From Bimuria novae-zelandiae CBS 107.79 (taxonomy: Eukaryota > Ascomycota > Dothideomycetes > Pleosporales > Didymosphaeriaceae): 64,000 nucleotides of DNA. Each line of letters starts with the position of its first letter. Positions within the stretch are counted from its first letter, which is position 1. The stretch is taken from positions 430,980 to 494,979 of the forward strand of contig ML976692.1 in NCBI GenBank assembly GCA_010015655.1, in the 5' to 3' direction. This document shows positions 9,630 through 19,945 of this stretch, piece after piece. Made by a program: the position numbers and the translations under genes. The notes under the pieces were generated by a model. The model worked only from the letters and a program-made list of their open reading frames with translations. It ran no database searches and was not told the origin of the DNA.

Positions 9630-11402
9630 ATGGCAGGCGTACGACCGCGCAGGCACAACGACAGCTTGGGAGACTCATGGGGCAGCGCAGAGTACTCCGA
9701 CGATAACGTGTCGCTTGATTCTGCGAACTCTCTATCAGATACCGGCAGCCAAAGCGACTATTTTGAAGAGCATGGGCGCGACGATTTAGAGGACGACAAC
9801 GAAGACGATATGGCTACACCTATGCCACTTCCCAGAATAACGAGGGGCTCCCAAATACACCAAGACACACCGACAAAGATTTCAACATCACGTCTTCACT
9901 CGCGACCGCAGATGCCAAGAAATGGCTTGAGCCAGCTCCCCACGCCGCAGCATTCACCCGGACCTGCCTTTATAATGCCCTCCCTCAACGCATCTGTGGA
10001 CGGATTCTCTAACGCATCACCCCTGCGCAGCTCTCAACTCAAGAGCAGGAAGAACAGGCAAACCTCAAGCAACAGTCAAACAGCCCGACAGATGTCCCGC
10101 TTTCCATCAGCCGGCAACCGCCACGCTGCCCCACATCAACAGCAAGAAGAAGCTGCTAGCCCGTGGCACTTCGTCTCGCTCTTCTGGGACAACGTCCTAC
10201 GACCAGTTCTTGGCTACATCTTGGACGTTTTCAAGATTGGTATGACTAGTATGAAGCCCCTTGCTGGCATCGTTGTGCCCATCGGCGTCACCATCATGGC
10301 CCTCCAATTTGGCTCCGTCTTCCTTAAAAACACCTTTGAAGCGACCATGGCACCTATCTGCGCCATCCCGGGCTCCAGCTACATTCTCCCCTTATGCGCG
10401 ACCATCCCCTCTGACCGCCAAGCCGACTTCGAGGAGCTCGCCAACATCCAGTCCTCTTTCGAAGACATCCTCGCCTCCAACCGCGACTCATACGCCCTAC
10501 CCGCCAACATGAAGAAATCCCAGGTCGCAATGCGCGACCTCCGCATCCAAGTCCGCTTCTCCAACCTCCCCTCCAAAGCCGAGCTCGAGAACGAATTCGA
10601 CGCCTTCATCGAAACAGCTAGGGAAGCTTCCGACGACCTCGCCAAGTACAACGCCCGCATCGGCTACGTAACCGACCAGCTCATCTCAACAAACAAGTGG
10701 ACGCTCACCGTCCTCAACGGCATCTCCTCCTCCGAAGCAACCAAAAGCTCGCTCTCCGATGCCCTCGCGCACATGAACGTCTTCTCCGTATTCTCCGGCC
10801 CACCCGAGACGCTGCAACAGCGCATCTTCGCGCAGTACGTTAACCACGTAGCCAAGACGAAGGACGACATCGCCGGTTTGATCACCTTCAGCGAGAGCTT
10901 GATTATGCTGCTGAACAACCTGGACGCGCGCCTCGACATCATCGCTGAAATCGCCATGCGCGACGACAACCGCGTCATGCGCGACCGCGACGAACTCCTC
11001 GCCCACCTCTGGAGCAAACTCGGCGGGAATCGCTCGTCCAAAGCGGCGAATAGGGCGAGCCTCCAGCTCCTCCGCGACGTCCTGCGGTACCGCGCCAACG
11101 CCGTGCAGCTCGTGTCTGCGACGCTGCTTAAGCTGCGCGAGATCTCGCAGGGCCTGGAGAACGTGCGAGATGGGATTGCCGCGCCCGAGGTCGTGGGGTA
11201 TAGGGAGGATTACCCGCTGCAGTGGCATATTGATGTCGTGAGCCGGAGTGTGGAGCGCCTGCGCGATGCGCGGGGCGAGGCGATGGCGATTGAGCGCGAG
11301 GTCATGCACAAGGGCATGAGTGATGGGAAGGAAGGCGATGGGGCGCGGCAGTTGCCGCCTGGGGAGATGCCGACGGTGTATGCGAGGCCCAAAGAATTGT
11401 AG
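9630..11402 (+). CDS. Conserved-looking single-pass membrane protein, function unknown
   Basis: I do not recognise this 590-residue protein. The first 180 residues are polar and low-complexity (acidic patch EHGRDDLEDDNEDD, many Ser/Gln/Pro) and look disordered. A hydrophobic span around residues 205-228 (PLAGIVVPIGVTIMALQFGS) is a probable membrane anchor, followed by a Cys pair (APICAIPG and LPLC). The remaining 330 residues are long amphipathic helices rich in Glu/Lys/Arg/Leu that could form coiled coils. The layout (disordered head, one anchor, helical tail) would suit an organelle or nuclear-envelope tether, but this is only an inference. The ATG at 9630 is chosen; the frame also extends 18 bases upstream from a GTG, which is unlikely in a fungus. 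Codon use is strongly C-ending, as in an expressed gene. Confidence 0.8.
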   Translation: MAGVRPRRHNDSLGDSWGSAEYSDDNVSLDSANSLSDTGSQSDYFEEHGRDDLEDDNEDDMATPMPLPRITRGSQIHQDTPTKISTSRLHSRPQMPRNGLSQLPTPQHSPGPAFIMPSLNASVDGFSNASPLRSSQLKSRKNRQTSSNSQTARQMSRFPSAGNRHAAPHQQQEEAASPWHFVSLFWDNVLRPVLGYILDVFKIGMTSMKPLAGIVVPIGVTIMALQFGSVFLKNTFEATMAPICAIPGSSYILPLCATIPSDRQADFEELANIQSSFEDILASNRDSYALPANMKKSQVAMRDLRIQVRFSNLPSKAELENEFDAFIETAREASDDLAKYNARIGYVTDQLISTNKWTLTVLNGISSSEATKSSLSDALAHMNVFSVFSGPPETLQQRIFAQYVNHVAKTKDDIAGLITFSESLIMLLNNLDARLDIIAEIAMRDDNRVMRDRDELLAHLWSKLGGNRSSKAANRASLQLLRDVLRYRANAVQLVSATLLKLREISQGLENVRDGIAAPEVVGYREDYPLQWHIDVVSRSVERLRDARGEAMAIEREVMHKGMSDGKEGDGARQLPPGEMPTVYARPKEL

Positions 11403-11705
11403 GGCATTCCGCGGAGCGCAAACACGAGAATAGAGTGGTGAGGGCTAGGAACGTCCGACATGTTGTGATCGATCACTTGGGAAAGGCTTAGGCTATCTTT
11501 GGAGTATTGGTCCCGCTTGGTGATCGATCGGTTGGTTATGAGCGACACGTGCACACGGCTCTTTTTTTTATGATGGACGTCTTGTTCCTATTCTCTTTCT
11601 CCTCTGTAGCACACCTAGATACCCACACAGAGCATTCCTTGAAGAACGCTTCTTTGCTTTCTGCTCCGTACAGGTTCGTAACATATTGTCAGATGACAAC
11701 GCGAT

Positions 11706-11840
11706 ACATCCCAATCGTGATGGTACAAGATCGGGTAAGACAGTTCTGTTTAGGATTGTCTTATTCCTGTGTGTTACCCCTGGACGAGTAATACAGAGTG
11801 GCTGACTGCATCTACTTTGTGCCCGGCCGCCTGGACTCAC
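11706..11840 (+). repeat. Diverged dispersed repeat, copy B
   Basis: Plus-strand partner of the segment at 7365-7500 (minus); see copy A for the shared words. It lies 300 bases downstream of the stop of the gene ending at 11402. The two copies are in opposite orientation, about 4.2 kb apart. Confidence 0.6.
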
Positions 11841-11939
11841 AAAGCACTTTCATCAAATAGATTCACGATATCTCATACTCATCTGCACTATAAACCCCGT
11901 TCCCTCATCCCCTCTCCACAAGCACAGTCAGCACCCGCA

Positions 11940-12341
11940 ATGCCTAGTATTACCAGGTACATCATCAGAACTACCCCCAACCACGCCCCTGAAAACGCCA
12001 TACCGCAAAAGCACCCATACCCCGCTAACCCATAACAATGATGCAGAGGTATCATTAGCAAAGAGACCCACGAGCGCAAAAACAGACGTAAACGCAAAGT
12101 AAAACTTTCACACCGTAAAGTTACGGTCCACCCTCGCCTTTGGGAGGGGCGAAGTCGACGAGATCGAGGGCCGTTTAGGCCGGCGATTCTATCGTCGCAG
12201 CCCCCCAATGCCCATACCCGCGCTTGTCATGCGGCCACCTCCTTGGTTCAGACTCTGTCTGACAATCATCTCGGCGGCCTGTGCGGCTGCGAGTCGTTCC
12301 TAGAGCGTAGTGTAAGCCTCTCAATTCATAGTTTGGACTGA
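11940..12341 (+). CDS. Tentative small two-exon gene, basic product
   Basis: A TATAAA-like word at about 11891 is followed by a pyrimidine-rich leader and an ATG at 11940. A good intron fits at 11957-12046 (GTACAT donor, GCTAAC branch, GCAG acceptor). Joining gives MPSITRGIISKETHERKNRR and on through a very basic stretch, open to a TGA at 12339-12341 (about 103 residues). Against it: the 3' two thirds lie antisense to the last exon and last intron of the UNC13-like gene, the protein has no motif I know, and the later part looks like antisense translation. The real transcript may end earlier or be non-coding. Confidence 0.25.
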
Positions 12342-15300
12342 CGGGCGAAGGATTGGCGAGTGTGGGTGGGACGTACCTTCTGCCGACTTCGATCCCTCAG
12401 ATACCTCTCCGCTTCCGGCCGCATTCTCAGAATGCGCAGAATCATGTCGTCACTAGGATCAGCCTGCGCCTCCTTCCTCTTCTCGATCTTTGCCTGGCGC
12501 ATAGTGCCCAGGTTGCGAGACAGCATGATTGTCTTGTGCTTTCTTGACGGCATGCCGATCAGCCCTGCCGCACCGCCAAATTGATGACCCATGGTTGCTG
12601 GCACCGACAACCTGTTCATACGCTGCGCTTGCTCTTGCTGGCGGATCTGCGTCGCGGCGGCCATGCCCTCCGACGTCCGGATCAGATCATCTGTCGATTC
12701 AAAGTAGAAGAAGTTGAGGTTCTGTAGTTCGTGGTACTTGGGCGACTTGAGCACATCGATGGGTACGCCATCCGAGTTTCCGTCTTCGTCGGCGGCGTGG
12801 AAGAAGTCGAAGAGGAGCTTGAGCCATTTGAATACGATGTCCACTTCCTGCCGCGTTAATGGTCGTTGTTGGCTCAGTTTGTCGCTCAATGGAGGAACGA
12901 GGAGAGCTTCGATGGTGGACAGGACTTCTTTCCAGAGGCGCGTCATGACCATGATCATGGCTGGGTCAGTCAGTGTCTGCTTCATGAGGGCGAAGTTCTC
13001 GTTGAAGTAGTCGAAGAGCGGCTCGAGAGCCCTGGTGACGTCTTGTTGCGTGGGCGCTTGTATAACTGACTGAGGACGGGCTCCTGTGCGGAAGAAACTG
13101 GTCACTGAGGACACGGATAAACCGCCGCTCAGCATGGCCTTCAAAGCCCTGCGTGACAGGCTATGGTTGATGAATGCCGAGAGCTGTCATTGTCAGCATG
13201 GTCTTGTTGCATACTTCTCATACATACCTTGTCTGTAATCGTGCGTGTCATTTCGCGCTCGGTCCTCTTAAGAGTCCTAAACGCCTTTCCAAAGTAGAAC
13301 TGAATATCGTCTCGTTCTCCTTCCATACTAACACGAAGGAGTAACCGACCCTGAGTATCCAGGTCTAGCCAGTATTCACGAGGCATAAAATCCCTAAAAT
13401 GGGAGGGATCTAATTTGAGCGATGTGCGTCCAACGCAGTCGTGGTCGCCTAACGTATCCCAATCCCAAATGGTTGCGATTATGTTCAGGGGCCCGTTGGT
13501 AGTGATGTCAATTGTTTCGTCCCATCTTGGGTTGAGGTTACTATATATGACACGGGTCTTAGCAAGTCGCTTCTGATACTCGTCGCCGAGTACAACATAT
13601 GGGTCACTGAGGCCGTTCATGTCGCATGCCTTGAGGTCTTCCGCTTCGATGATCTTGATAGTAAAGACGTAATTATTGTTGCGCATGCGCATTTGTGGTG
13701 GAGGCGCGTGTTTGTTGAGGACTTCGGCACATGCATCTACGTTGATCTCTTTTTCAAGATTATCCAGTTGTAACATGGCATATTCGATGTTGTTGAGCTT
13801 GATCAAGGACTGCACAAAGTCAAAACCGTACCTTCAGGATGGAGATATTTGCTTACCTCGGGATAGAAGTTGAATGGCTCAATCTTCTCTTTTTGGTTGT
13901 ACAGATCCTTGGCCATGGAAATCCACTTCTCTTGTCGCGTCTGGCGTGCCGCTGCTTCTTGTTCCGGTGTCATCCGATCCATTTCTCTACTGAACTTCTG
14001 CTCTAAAAGCTCACAGTATCTCGCCAGGCCGATTCCTATTGACTTAGAGATTGCCGTCATGAACTTCGCGTACTGCACGTCATCATCCCAGTTTAATGAG
14101 ACAATCTGCTCGATGCTCTGTTTGAAGGAGCGGAAGATGTCCACAACGGATACGCTGTGACGTTCGTCGTCCATCGGTACTGGGTTTGTAGACTCAATTT
14201 GAAATTTGTCTGCTTTGAATGCATTCTCCACCCAGCCAATCAGGTTGGCGTCTGTCCGTTCGATCCATCTCCACACGAATTCTTGCAACAATCCTTCGAT
14301 GTGGAAGCCGAATTTTTGGTTTGGAAGAGCGTCACCATGGATCCTTCGAATCTCAACGAGCTCCTTGTACAGTTCGAAGCCGTCTTCAACAGGAACGTCC
14401 ACACCCCTCTCGTGTGCAACATCCAGAATACGGGACACCAAATCCCTCGCATCCGATGCGTACGCTGGAAACATTTCCTCGACCAGGCACATCATGGGAC
14501 TAACACCCATGATAGTGGGAGTCTTTTTGTAGCGTTTCTGAATCTTCTCGCAGAGCTTCACCACGGCCCGACCAAGCTCGATGACATGGTAGAACTCCCA
14601 TTCTTCCTTGGTCTCCGGGATGTGCTTGGCGAGGAGCTCGCGATATTTGTCAGAGGCCTTTTCCTTCAGCGCTTTCTTCAGCTCCTCCGTGTATTGATCC
14701 AAAGCCTCCTGGTTCTCCTGGAACAAAGGATCCTCGTAGATGTGAGTGGTAATTACATACATAAGAGGCCCAAGTGGCGGCGCTTTTGTGTCGTAAACGT
14801 GGAGCATTGTTTCGTACAACTCGCGTAGCAGACAATCGTGAAGTGTGCTCAAAACGTGTTGTTTAAGCGCATAGTCGTGGACTGTCCATTGCGAGCTGTC
14901 AAAAAGTGCGTCAGAAACCTGCACAGCCTGACTGAGCCTGTGTGACTTCTTGTCCGTTGGTGGCGGCTCCTTGATGTAGTTGAACGCAGCATCGAGGGTG
15001 TCCAGGTCAACCTCCTGATTTTCGTACTTTTCCTTGACCACGTCTAGAAACAGGACCAGCCTCGAGAACTGAGGGATTCTCCATCGCACTGCTATCTCAT
15101 TCAATAGTTCCGCGGATTGTTTGGACAAAAGCTTGAAAGCCGGGGTCTCGCTTGTGGCCTCGGAAGGTTGCAGTTGTGCGTCGGCTATATCGTACGTCAA
15201 AGCTTCTTTCAATATGGCTCGATAATACGCTCGCGTGTCGGAAGGAATGAAGGTGAATGAGGCTTCATTTTCTCCGCCATTGTCTTGTAAATTGAGGTTG

Positions 15301-16472
15301 CTCATATCCACAGGCTGATCGATCACGTAGGAGGATCCGTTCTGCGCCGCGCTAGAGTCTCGTCTTGTAGGATCGTGGTAAGCAGACTCGGCTGGAGCAT
15401 GGGGTTTGAACTGAGGGACTGAGCCTCCAGGAGAACTCTTTGCTAACTCAGGGTTGGACTGCACGATAGCGAGGATCATTTGCGACAGGTCTTGCAGTTC
15501 TTGGTGCCTCCAGGCTTGATAGGCATCGTCTAGATCAAAATCGTCGCTGTTCAATGTTTTGCTGCTCATCAGACTAAGATGTGCTTGGTAGGTTTTGAGA
15601 TCTTGGAGTGCACCCTTCTCCGTCCATACCGCTTTGTAGCGATTGATGTCATCTTGTACAGCCTGATAGGATACGGCGAATATGCGAGAGACTACCAAGA
15701 CGAGCGGCATGTCCTTGACCTCGTAGCTGCGAGGAACCTCGACCTCAATCGTGGAGCCGCCTTGTCCACCATTTCGCTGGGCCTCGGAAGCCAGATCCTG
15801 GTCGTGCATCAGGAGCTTCTTTTCCATGGTTTGCAGCCGAGTCATCAGCTCCGGCCTGTCTCGCGCCCAGTCGTGGTCCCGCAAAGTCGAGCTGAGGAGC
15901 CGGATGAAGAGCGCAACGTGACGGTCCACCATGAGCTTCCAGCTATCGTCGCCGGGCGGCTTCCCCTTTGATAGCTCTTTGGTCGCATTCGAGAAGAAGA
16001 TAAGCAGCAGATCTTCTACCCTTCGGTCTTTCTCCATGGACTTGCGAAACTGCGGCTTCTTGAACTCGTTCAAAAAGACAGCAAATGTCCGCTTCACTGT
16101 GGCGTCCTTGTATTCCGGCATGCGCTCCGTCCCCACCAGCACCCCCGTTATCCGCTTGTCCAATTCGCCCATGAAGTCCTTTGGGAAGCGGGTGCTCTTC
16201 GAGTCGCGGATCAGGGAGAAGTCCTTCATGAGGTCGTTGACCGACGTCGATGACCGCTGGACGGGCTTGGGTGCGGCGGGCACATGCTGCACTCGTTTCT
16301 GGCGGGGCTGCAGCAGATAGGCGAGGTATGCTGCGCGAAGGGCGTAGAGATAGGCATCTTGGGCGGATATGTTGCGTTGCTTCCCACGGGCTGAGCCTGA
16401 GCCCCGCCGCGCGACACGCTCCCCCCGCTGGATGCTGTTTACGCGGCTGTTGGTACCGCGGCCCTGATCCAT
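12189..16472 (-). CDS. Munc13/UNC13-like C2-domain protein
   Basis: Munc13 proteins prime vesicles for SNARE-dependent fusion; the fission yeast relative Git1 acts in glucose/cAMP signalling. Four exons fit: 16472-13857, 13809-13228, 13183-12377 and 12299-12189, giving about 1371 residues with frame kept at all three joins. The N-terminus is basic (RGERVARRGSGSARGKQR). A long helical region follows with the MUN/MHD1 character (for example FPAYASDARDLVSRILDVA, RYCELLEQKFSREMDRM). A C2 domain lies at about residues 915-1030: YVFTIKIIEAEDLKACDMNG then LSDPYVVLGDE, NPRWDETIDI and IWDWDTLGDHD, keeping Asp residues typical of Ca2+-binding loops. A second helical block (MHD2-like) ends in the short exon reading ERLAAAQAAEMIVRQSLNQG. 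Size and order match the fungal family. The overlap with the tentative small gene on the other strand is 153 bases. Confidence 0.88.
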
Positions 16473-16842
16473 GGCCGCAGAGGAGGAAGAGTGACGTGTC
16501 TTCAGTAGCGGTGCGGTTGTCGGGCGATGGAGAGCGGGCGCATGTCAAACGAACTGCTGATTGCGGGTGCTGGCAGGCGTGCGGTGCGGCGGGAGTGTTT
16601 CCTGCTCTTTCCAGGCCGTCTTGCACCGGCACGGAAAAGTGTTTCTTTCAAATTAAGCTTGTGTGTGGTTAGTGAATGTGTTTCAAGGCAGGGCTGCGGC
16701 AACGGCTGATCTTGGGCACATGCGATTGGGGCCTCTTGTGGCGGGAGCTTGTCCCTGGCGGTGCGTCACAAGTGCTTTCCTCTGGGATCACCCATCGGCT
16801 GACTACGACAGTTGAAACACTTTAATCTTAGAACAGTGCCAG
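16473..16842. other. Upstream region of the UNC13-like gene
   Basis: About 370 bases; frames here have no motifs. No repeat seen. Confidence 0.5.
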
Positions 16843-17040
16843 CTAAGCGACTCGTCGCGCCGCTGGGCGTATGCCGTACACAGACGCGATGACGCTCGCA
16901 AAAAGCATGCCGTAAATAAAGTACCGGATCCGTTGCTGTCCCGGCGCGCTGGCCACCTTCTTGTCCGCACGTGTGCAAGTGCCTGTGCGCCTAAACATGA
17001 CTACCTCAGCTTGTCTTTTACGCACCCGAGACTGGCGCAT
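16843..17040 (-). CDS. Small membrane protein candidate
   Basis: A 65-residue frame, or 51 residues from the internal ATG at 16998. The N-terminal half is basic and polar; the C-terminal half has one hydrophobic span (RYFIYGMLFASVIASVYGI) followed by a basic tail (RPAARRVA). This layout is common in small mitochondrial inner-membrane or tail-anchored proteins, but I do not recognise the family. It lies in the gap between the UNC13-like gene and the bHLH gene. No intron is needed. Short length keeps confidence modest. Confidence 0.4.
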   Translation of the reverse strand: MRQSRVRKRQAEVVMFRRTGTCTRADKKVASAPGQQRIRYFIYGMLFASVIASVYGIRPAARRVA

Positions 17041-17358
17041 CTGAATTGCATGTGATGGCTGAGCGCGCAGGCGTTCCGGAATACAGTCAATAGCAACGCG
17101 TCGACGCGCGCCTGCTACGGACTTTCACATGTACCGCGACGGGTGGCCACTTCCTCGACGCGGTCCACGCCCTCCTCGGGCGACTCCCTCCTTCCCTCCC
17201 AAGTCAGATAAGCAACGATATTGCAGACCATGGTATTTGGAGGCCAAAACTCTCCAGTGGCACGTCGTTGTTTACATTCTTCTTGACACTACCCGCGCCA
17301 CCAACTTCAGTTCCTCGGCTCGTTGCAATCCCATTCGACCTTCTACGTATTATTCACC
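17041..17358. other. Upstream region of the bHLH gene
   Basis: About 320 bases with a C/T-rich stretch near 17150-17200 that could be leader or promoter. No other feature seen. Confidence 0.5.
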
Positions 17359-17703
17359 ATGGATCCCTCTCAAAGCCCGCCTGCAGGCGCTGCTGACCGC
17401 CCACGCCTCACCGAAGCGCAAAAGAAAGAGAACCACATACGGTCAGAACAGAAGCGCCGCGAGGCCATTCGCGACGGCTTCGACCGCCTCGCGTCGATAG
17501 TACCAGGCATGGAAGGCCAGGGTCGAAGCGAGGCCGTTGTCCTGGATGCTACATTGCAACATATGAGGGACCAAATCAATAAGCGGAAACAGCTGATAGA
17601 AACCGGCAAGGCGAAGGGTATGGACACGACCGGTTGGGAACTGTCCCCAGAGACTGTCGCCGCCTCCGAATCCCAGCAGAAGCGCAACGAAAGCGAGCAG
17701 TAG
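17359..17703 (+). CDS. bHLH transcription factor, Ino4-like
   Basis: A 114-residue protein that is almost entirely a basic helix-loop-helix domain. The basic region is ENHIRSEQKRREAIRDGF, with the His, Glu and Arg positions expected to contact an E-box; helix 1 is FDRLASIVPG, a loop EGQGRSEA, then helix 2 VVLDATLQHMRDQINKR. The short polar C-terminus is Glu/Gln-rich. Such small stand-alone bHLH proteins in fungi include Ino4, the partner of Ino2 in phospholipid gene control; the assignment to Ino4 is an inference from size and domain position. The ATG at 17359 is preferred over the one 36 bases upstream because the leader translation (SHSTFYVLFT) is unlike this family. Confidence 0.78.
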   Translation: MDPSQSPPAGAADRPRLTEAQKKENHIRSEQKRREAIRDGFDRLASIVPGMEGQGRSEAVVLDATLQHMRDQINKRKQLIETGKAKGMDTTGWELSPETVAASESQQKRNESEQ

Positions 17704-18350
17704 CACTCCGGACCACGTCGATTCAGCGCAGATCACCCAGTAAACCAAATGGCGAGTGGAGACTCAGAGAACCGAAGACATCAGAAGGCCGATGGAGACT
17801 CGGAGAACCGAAGAGATCAGATGGGTAGTTGGAGACTCTGGAACTTACAGGACAATCGACGCAAATGCCAAGTCTGCCTGTTGAAAGACCGGGAGTGCGA
17901 CGGGGTCCACCATTTCACGAAATGGAGCTCTATGGCGAGGAGGAGCAACTCATTTGTGTCCTTCAAGCGACCCCTAAAGTACCCCAGCGGGGCTCGAAGT
18001 TACAGCCGTCACAAACGAGGAACGAAACGCGCTGAAATACGGATTCAGCACGCATTCGACCTCTTCAGGCCACTCAGACTGCCCCTATGAAACTCTTGGA
18101 TCGAGTCGGCAGCATCATTAGCGTGGAGTATCGGCAATGGATCTGGCGGATTGCGCCCGGGGTTTCTCTTTGAATGGCGTATACAAAAGGCCGTCGGCAT
18201 CATAGACTCGACGTGATGGACGCGTCTGCGGCTCCTCTTCGCGTCGAAGCACGAGCCAATGACGACGGAAAGCCTTATCGATAAACAGATAAACATCTGT
18301 GGATAGAGAATATCAATTCCGCGCTCCACAACCCATGTGCGTCGAGCAAA
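17704..18350. other. Intergenic with short tandem repeat
   Basis: About 650 bases between the bHLH gene and HPM1. It holds a short tandem repeat at 17755-17850 and otherwise only frames without motifs. Confidence 0.5.
17755..17850 (+). repeat. Imperfect tandem repeat, about 36-bp unit
   Basis: Two and a half units beginning GTGGAGACTC / ATGGAGACTC / GTTGGAGACTC, each of the first two followed by (A/G)GAGAACCGAAGA(C/G)ATCAGA. It could translate as a short Glu/Asn/Arg-rich repeat but no gene is supported. Confidence 0.6.
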
Positions 18351-19557
18351 ATGTCCTTCAACTTTGGTTTCTCCGGTGATGACATAGAGGAAGACGTTAA
18401 TGATGCCTCTCAAGCCACACGAACCACAGCAGAAGCAGCATCAAATGCCCCTCCGCCTATCCCCGCCCGAACACATGACCTGCACGAACTGGTAGGTACG
18501 GAGCATATAAACACGTAGTCGGTGGCTTAGCCTGACATGTACAGCTGTCCTCGTTACCTGATAAAATATCATTCTCCATCTTCAAAGTTACCTCCCCGAA
18601 AGGCTTCACCGCACGCCTTCCCCGTCGAGAGCTCTTCGATGTACGCCTCCAACTCATGGCCGAAGACGACGGCTCATCATCAAACGCCCTAGCTGGTCTT
18701 GATGTACGTAAGCTATTGTGTTGCACCCTTACCTCTCACAACCTCTTCCTCGTTGTCCAGGTATACTTTCGCTACCAAACCTAACACTTCTCCAGGACTC
18801 CGACGTCCAGACCAACATCTACGAAGGCGGGTACAAGACTTGGGAATGCAGCATCGACCTCGTGCGCTTCCTCCTCGACCGGGGCCCACGAAAAGACCTT
18901 GATGACCTCGTCCGCGTGCACCACGTCATCGAGATGGGCTGTGGCACCGCTCTCCCTTCCCTCCTGCTGTTCCAATATGCCCTCCAGAACCAACTCAGGA
19001 TCTACTTCACGCTGACAGACTACAACGCTGATGTCTTGCGCCTGGTCACAGTGCCGAACCTCGTGCTCACATGGGCGAGCACACTAGACGAGGCCAAGAG
19101 CAAAGCGCTGTTCGGCGAAACAGGGAATCCGGTCTTAAACACAGAGGAAAACAATGGAGATCTCTATCTGACGCCTGCGGTCCTGGATGCTTTCAAAGCG
19201 GATCTCGCGTGTACTGGTCTTACCCTTACTCTCCTGTCTGGCTCCTGGCTTCCCACCGACACACTCCTCTCACTCATACCGTCGTCGCCAGAGCTCAACA
19301 CGCTCGTCCTCGCCTCGGAAACGATTTACTCGCCTTCCAGCTTGGCTGCCTTCACCGACGCCATGGTTCTCCTACTTCGACGTGTGAAGAGCGGAAAAGC
19401 ACTTGTTGCAGCTAAGCGGGTGTATTTCGGTGTAGGCGGCAGCGTCGATGAGTTTAGAGAAGCGTGTGGGAATAAAGGGTGTGTGGCGTACGAGATGGAG
19501 TTCGAGGGCCTGGAATTGGGCGTTCGGAGGGCAATTTGCGAGGTGCAGATGTACTGA
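18351..19557 (+). CDS. HPM1: Protein-histidine N-methyltransferase (METTL18 type)
   Basis: Yeast Hpm1 methylates a histidine of ribosomal protein uL3 (Rpl3) and affects 60S assembly. Three exons fit: 18351-18491, 18545-18703 and 18796-19557. The joined protein starts MSFNFGFSGDDIEEDVND, contains VRLQLMAEDD, and at the second splice reads NALAGLD followed by SDVQTNIYEGGYKTWECSID, the hallmark of the family. The seven-beta-strand SAM-binding core follows: motif I HVIEMGCGTALPSLLL, then the acidic LTDYNADVL, and LVLASETIYSP in the post-I region. Length is about 353 residues, usual for fungal members. The next gene is convergent, on the minus strand. Confidence 0.9.
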
Positions 19558-19945
19558 GGTCCTATTATTATGACAACACAGTACGAGATTGTGCTCCGTA
19601 GGAGCACGTGCTTCGTGCCGCTGCACAAAATAAAGGAAAGTGAATTACAAGAATATTCACTGGGCAATTTGTATAGGTACTGGACCGACACAATAGCTGC
19701 CATTCGCATTCTGGACGCCTTGGGAAAGCCGCTTGCCACTTCACAGTGCTCTTGACGACTTTCTCCAATGGCGGTCTATGCGGACACCGAGGCAACTAGC
19801 ACGCGCGCAGCATCGTACAACATCCATTTAAAAGTCACTCACAACCCTCCGCCGTTATTCACCGCACCACGTTGTACTCTTCCCCTCTCATCCACTAACC
19901 ACACCAAACGTAAACCAAGATAATCAGCCCTGTTTGGAACGTTTC
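19558..19945. other. Intergenic, no gene seen
   Basis: About 390 bases between convergent genes. No supported feature; it should contain both 3' ends. Confidence 0.5.

Noticed and set aside
10686..11309. 207-codon minus-strand frame inside the unrecognised membrane protein gene
   Set aside because: Antisense shadow of a strongly codon-biased exon; no motif.
14157..14828. 223-codon plus-strand frame inside the UNC13-like gene
   Set aside because: It lies antisense to a well-supported exon, has no motif, and its composition is what antisense reading of a Glu/Leu-rich helix gives.
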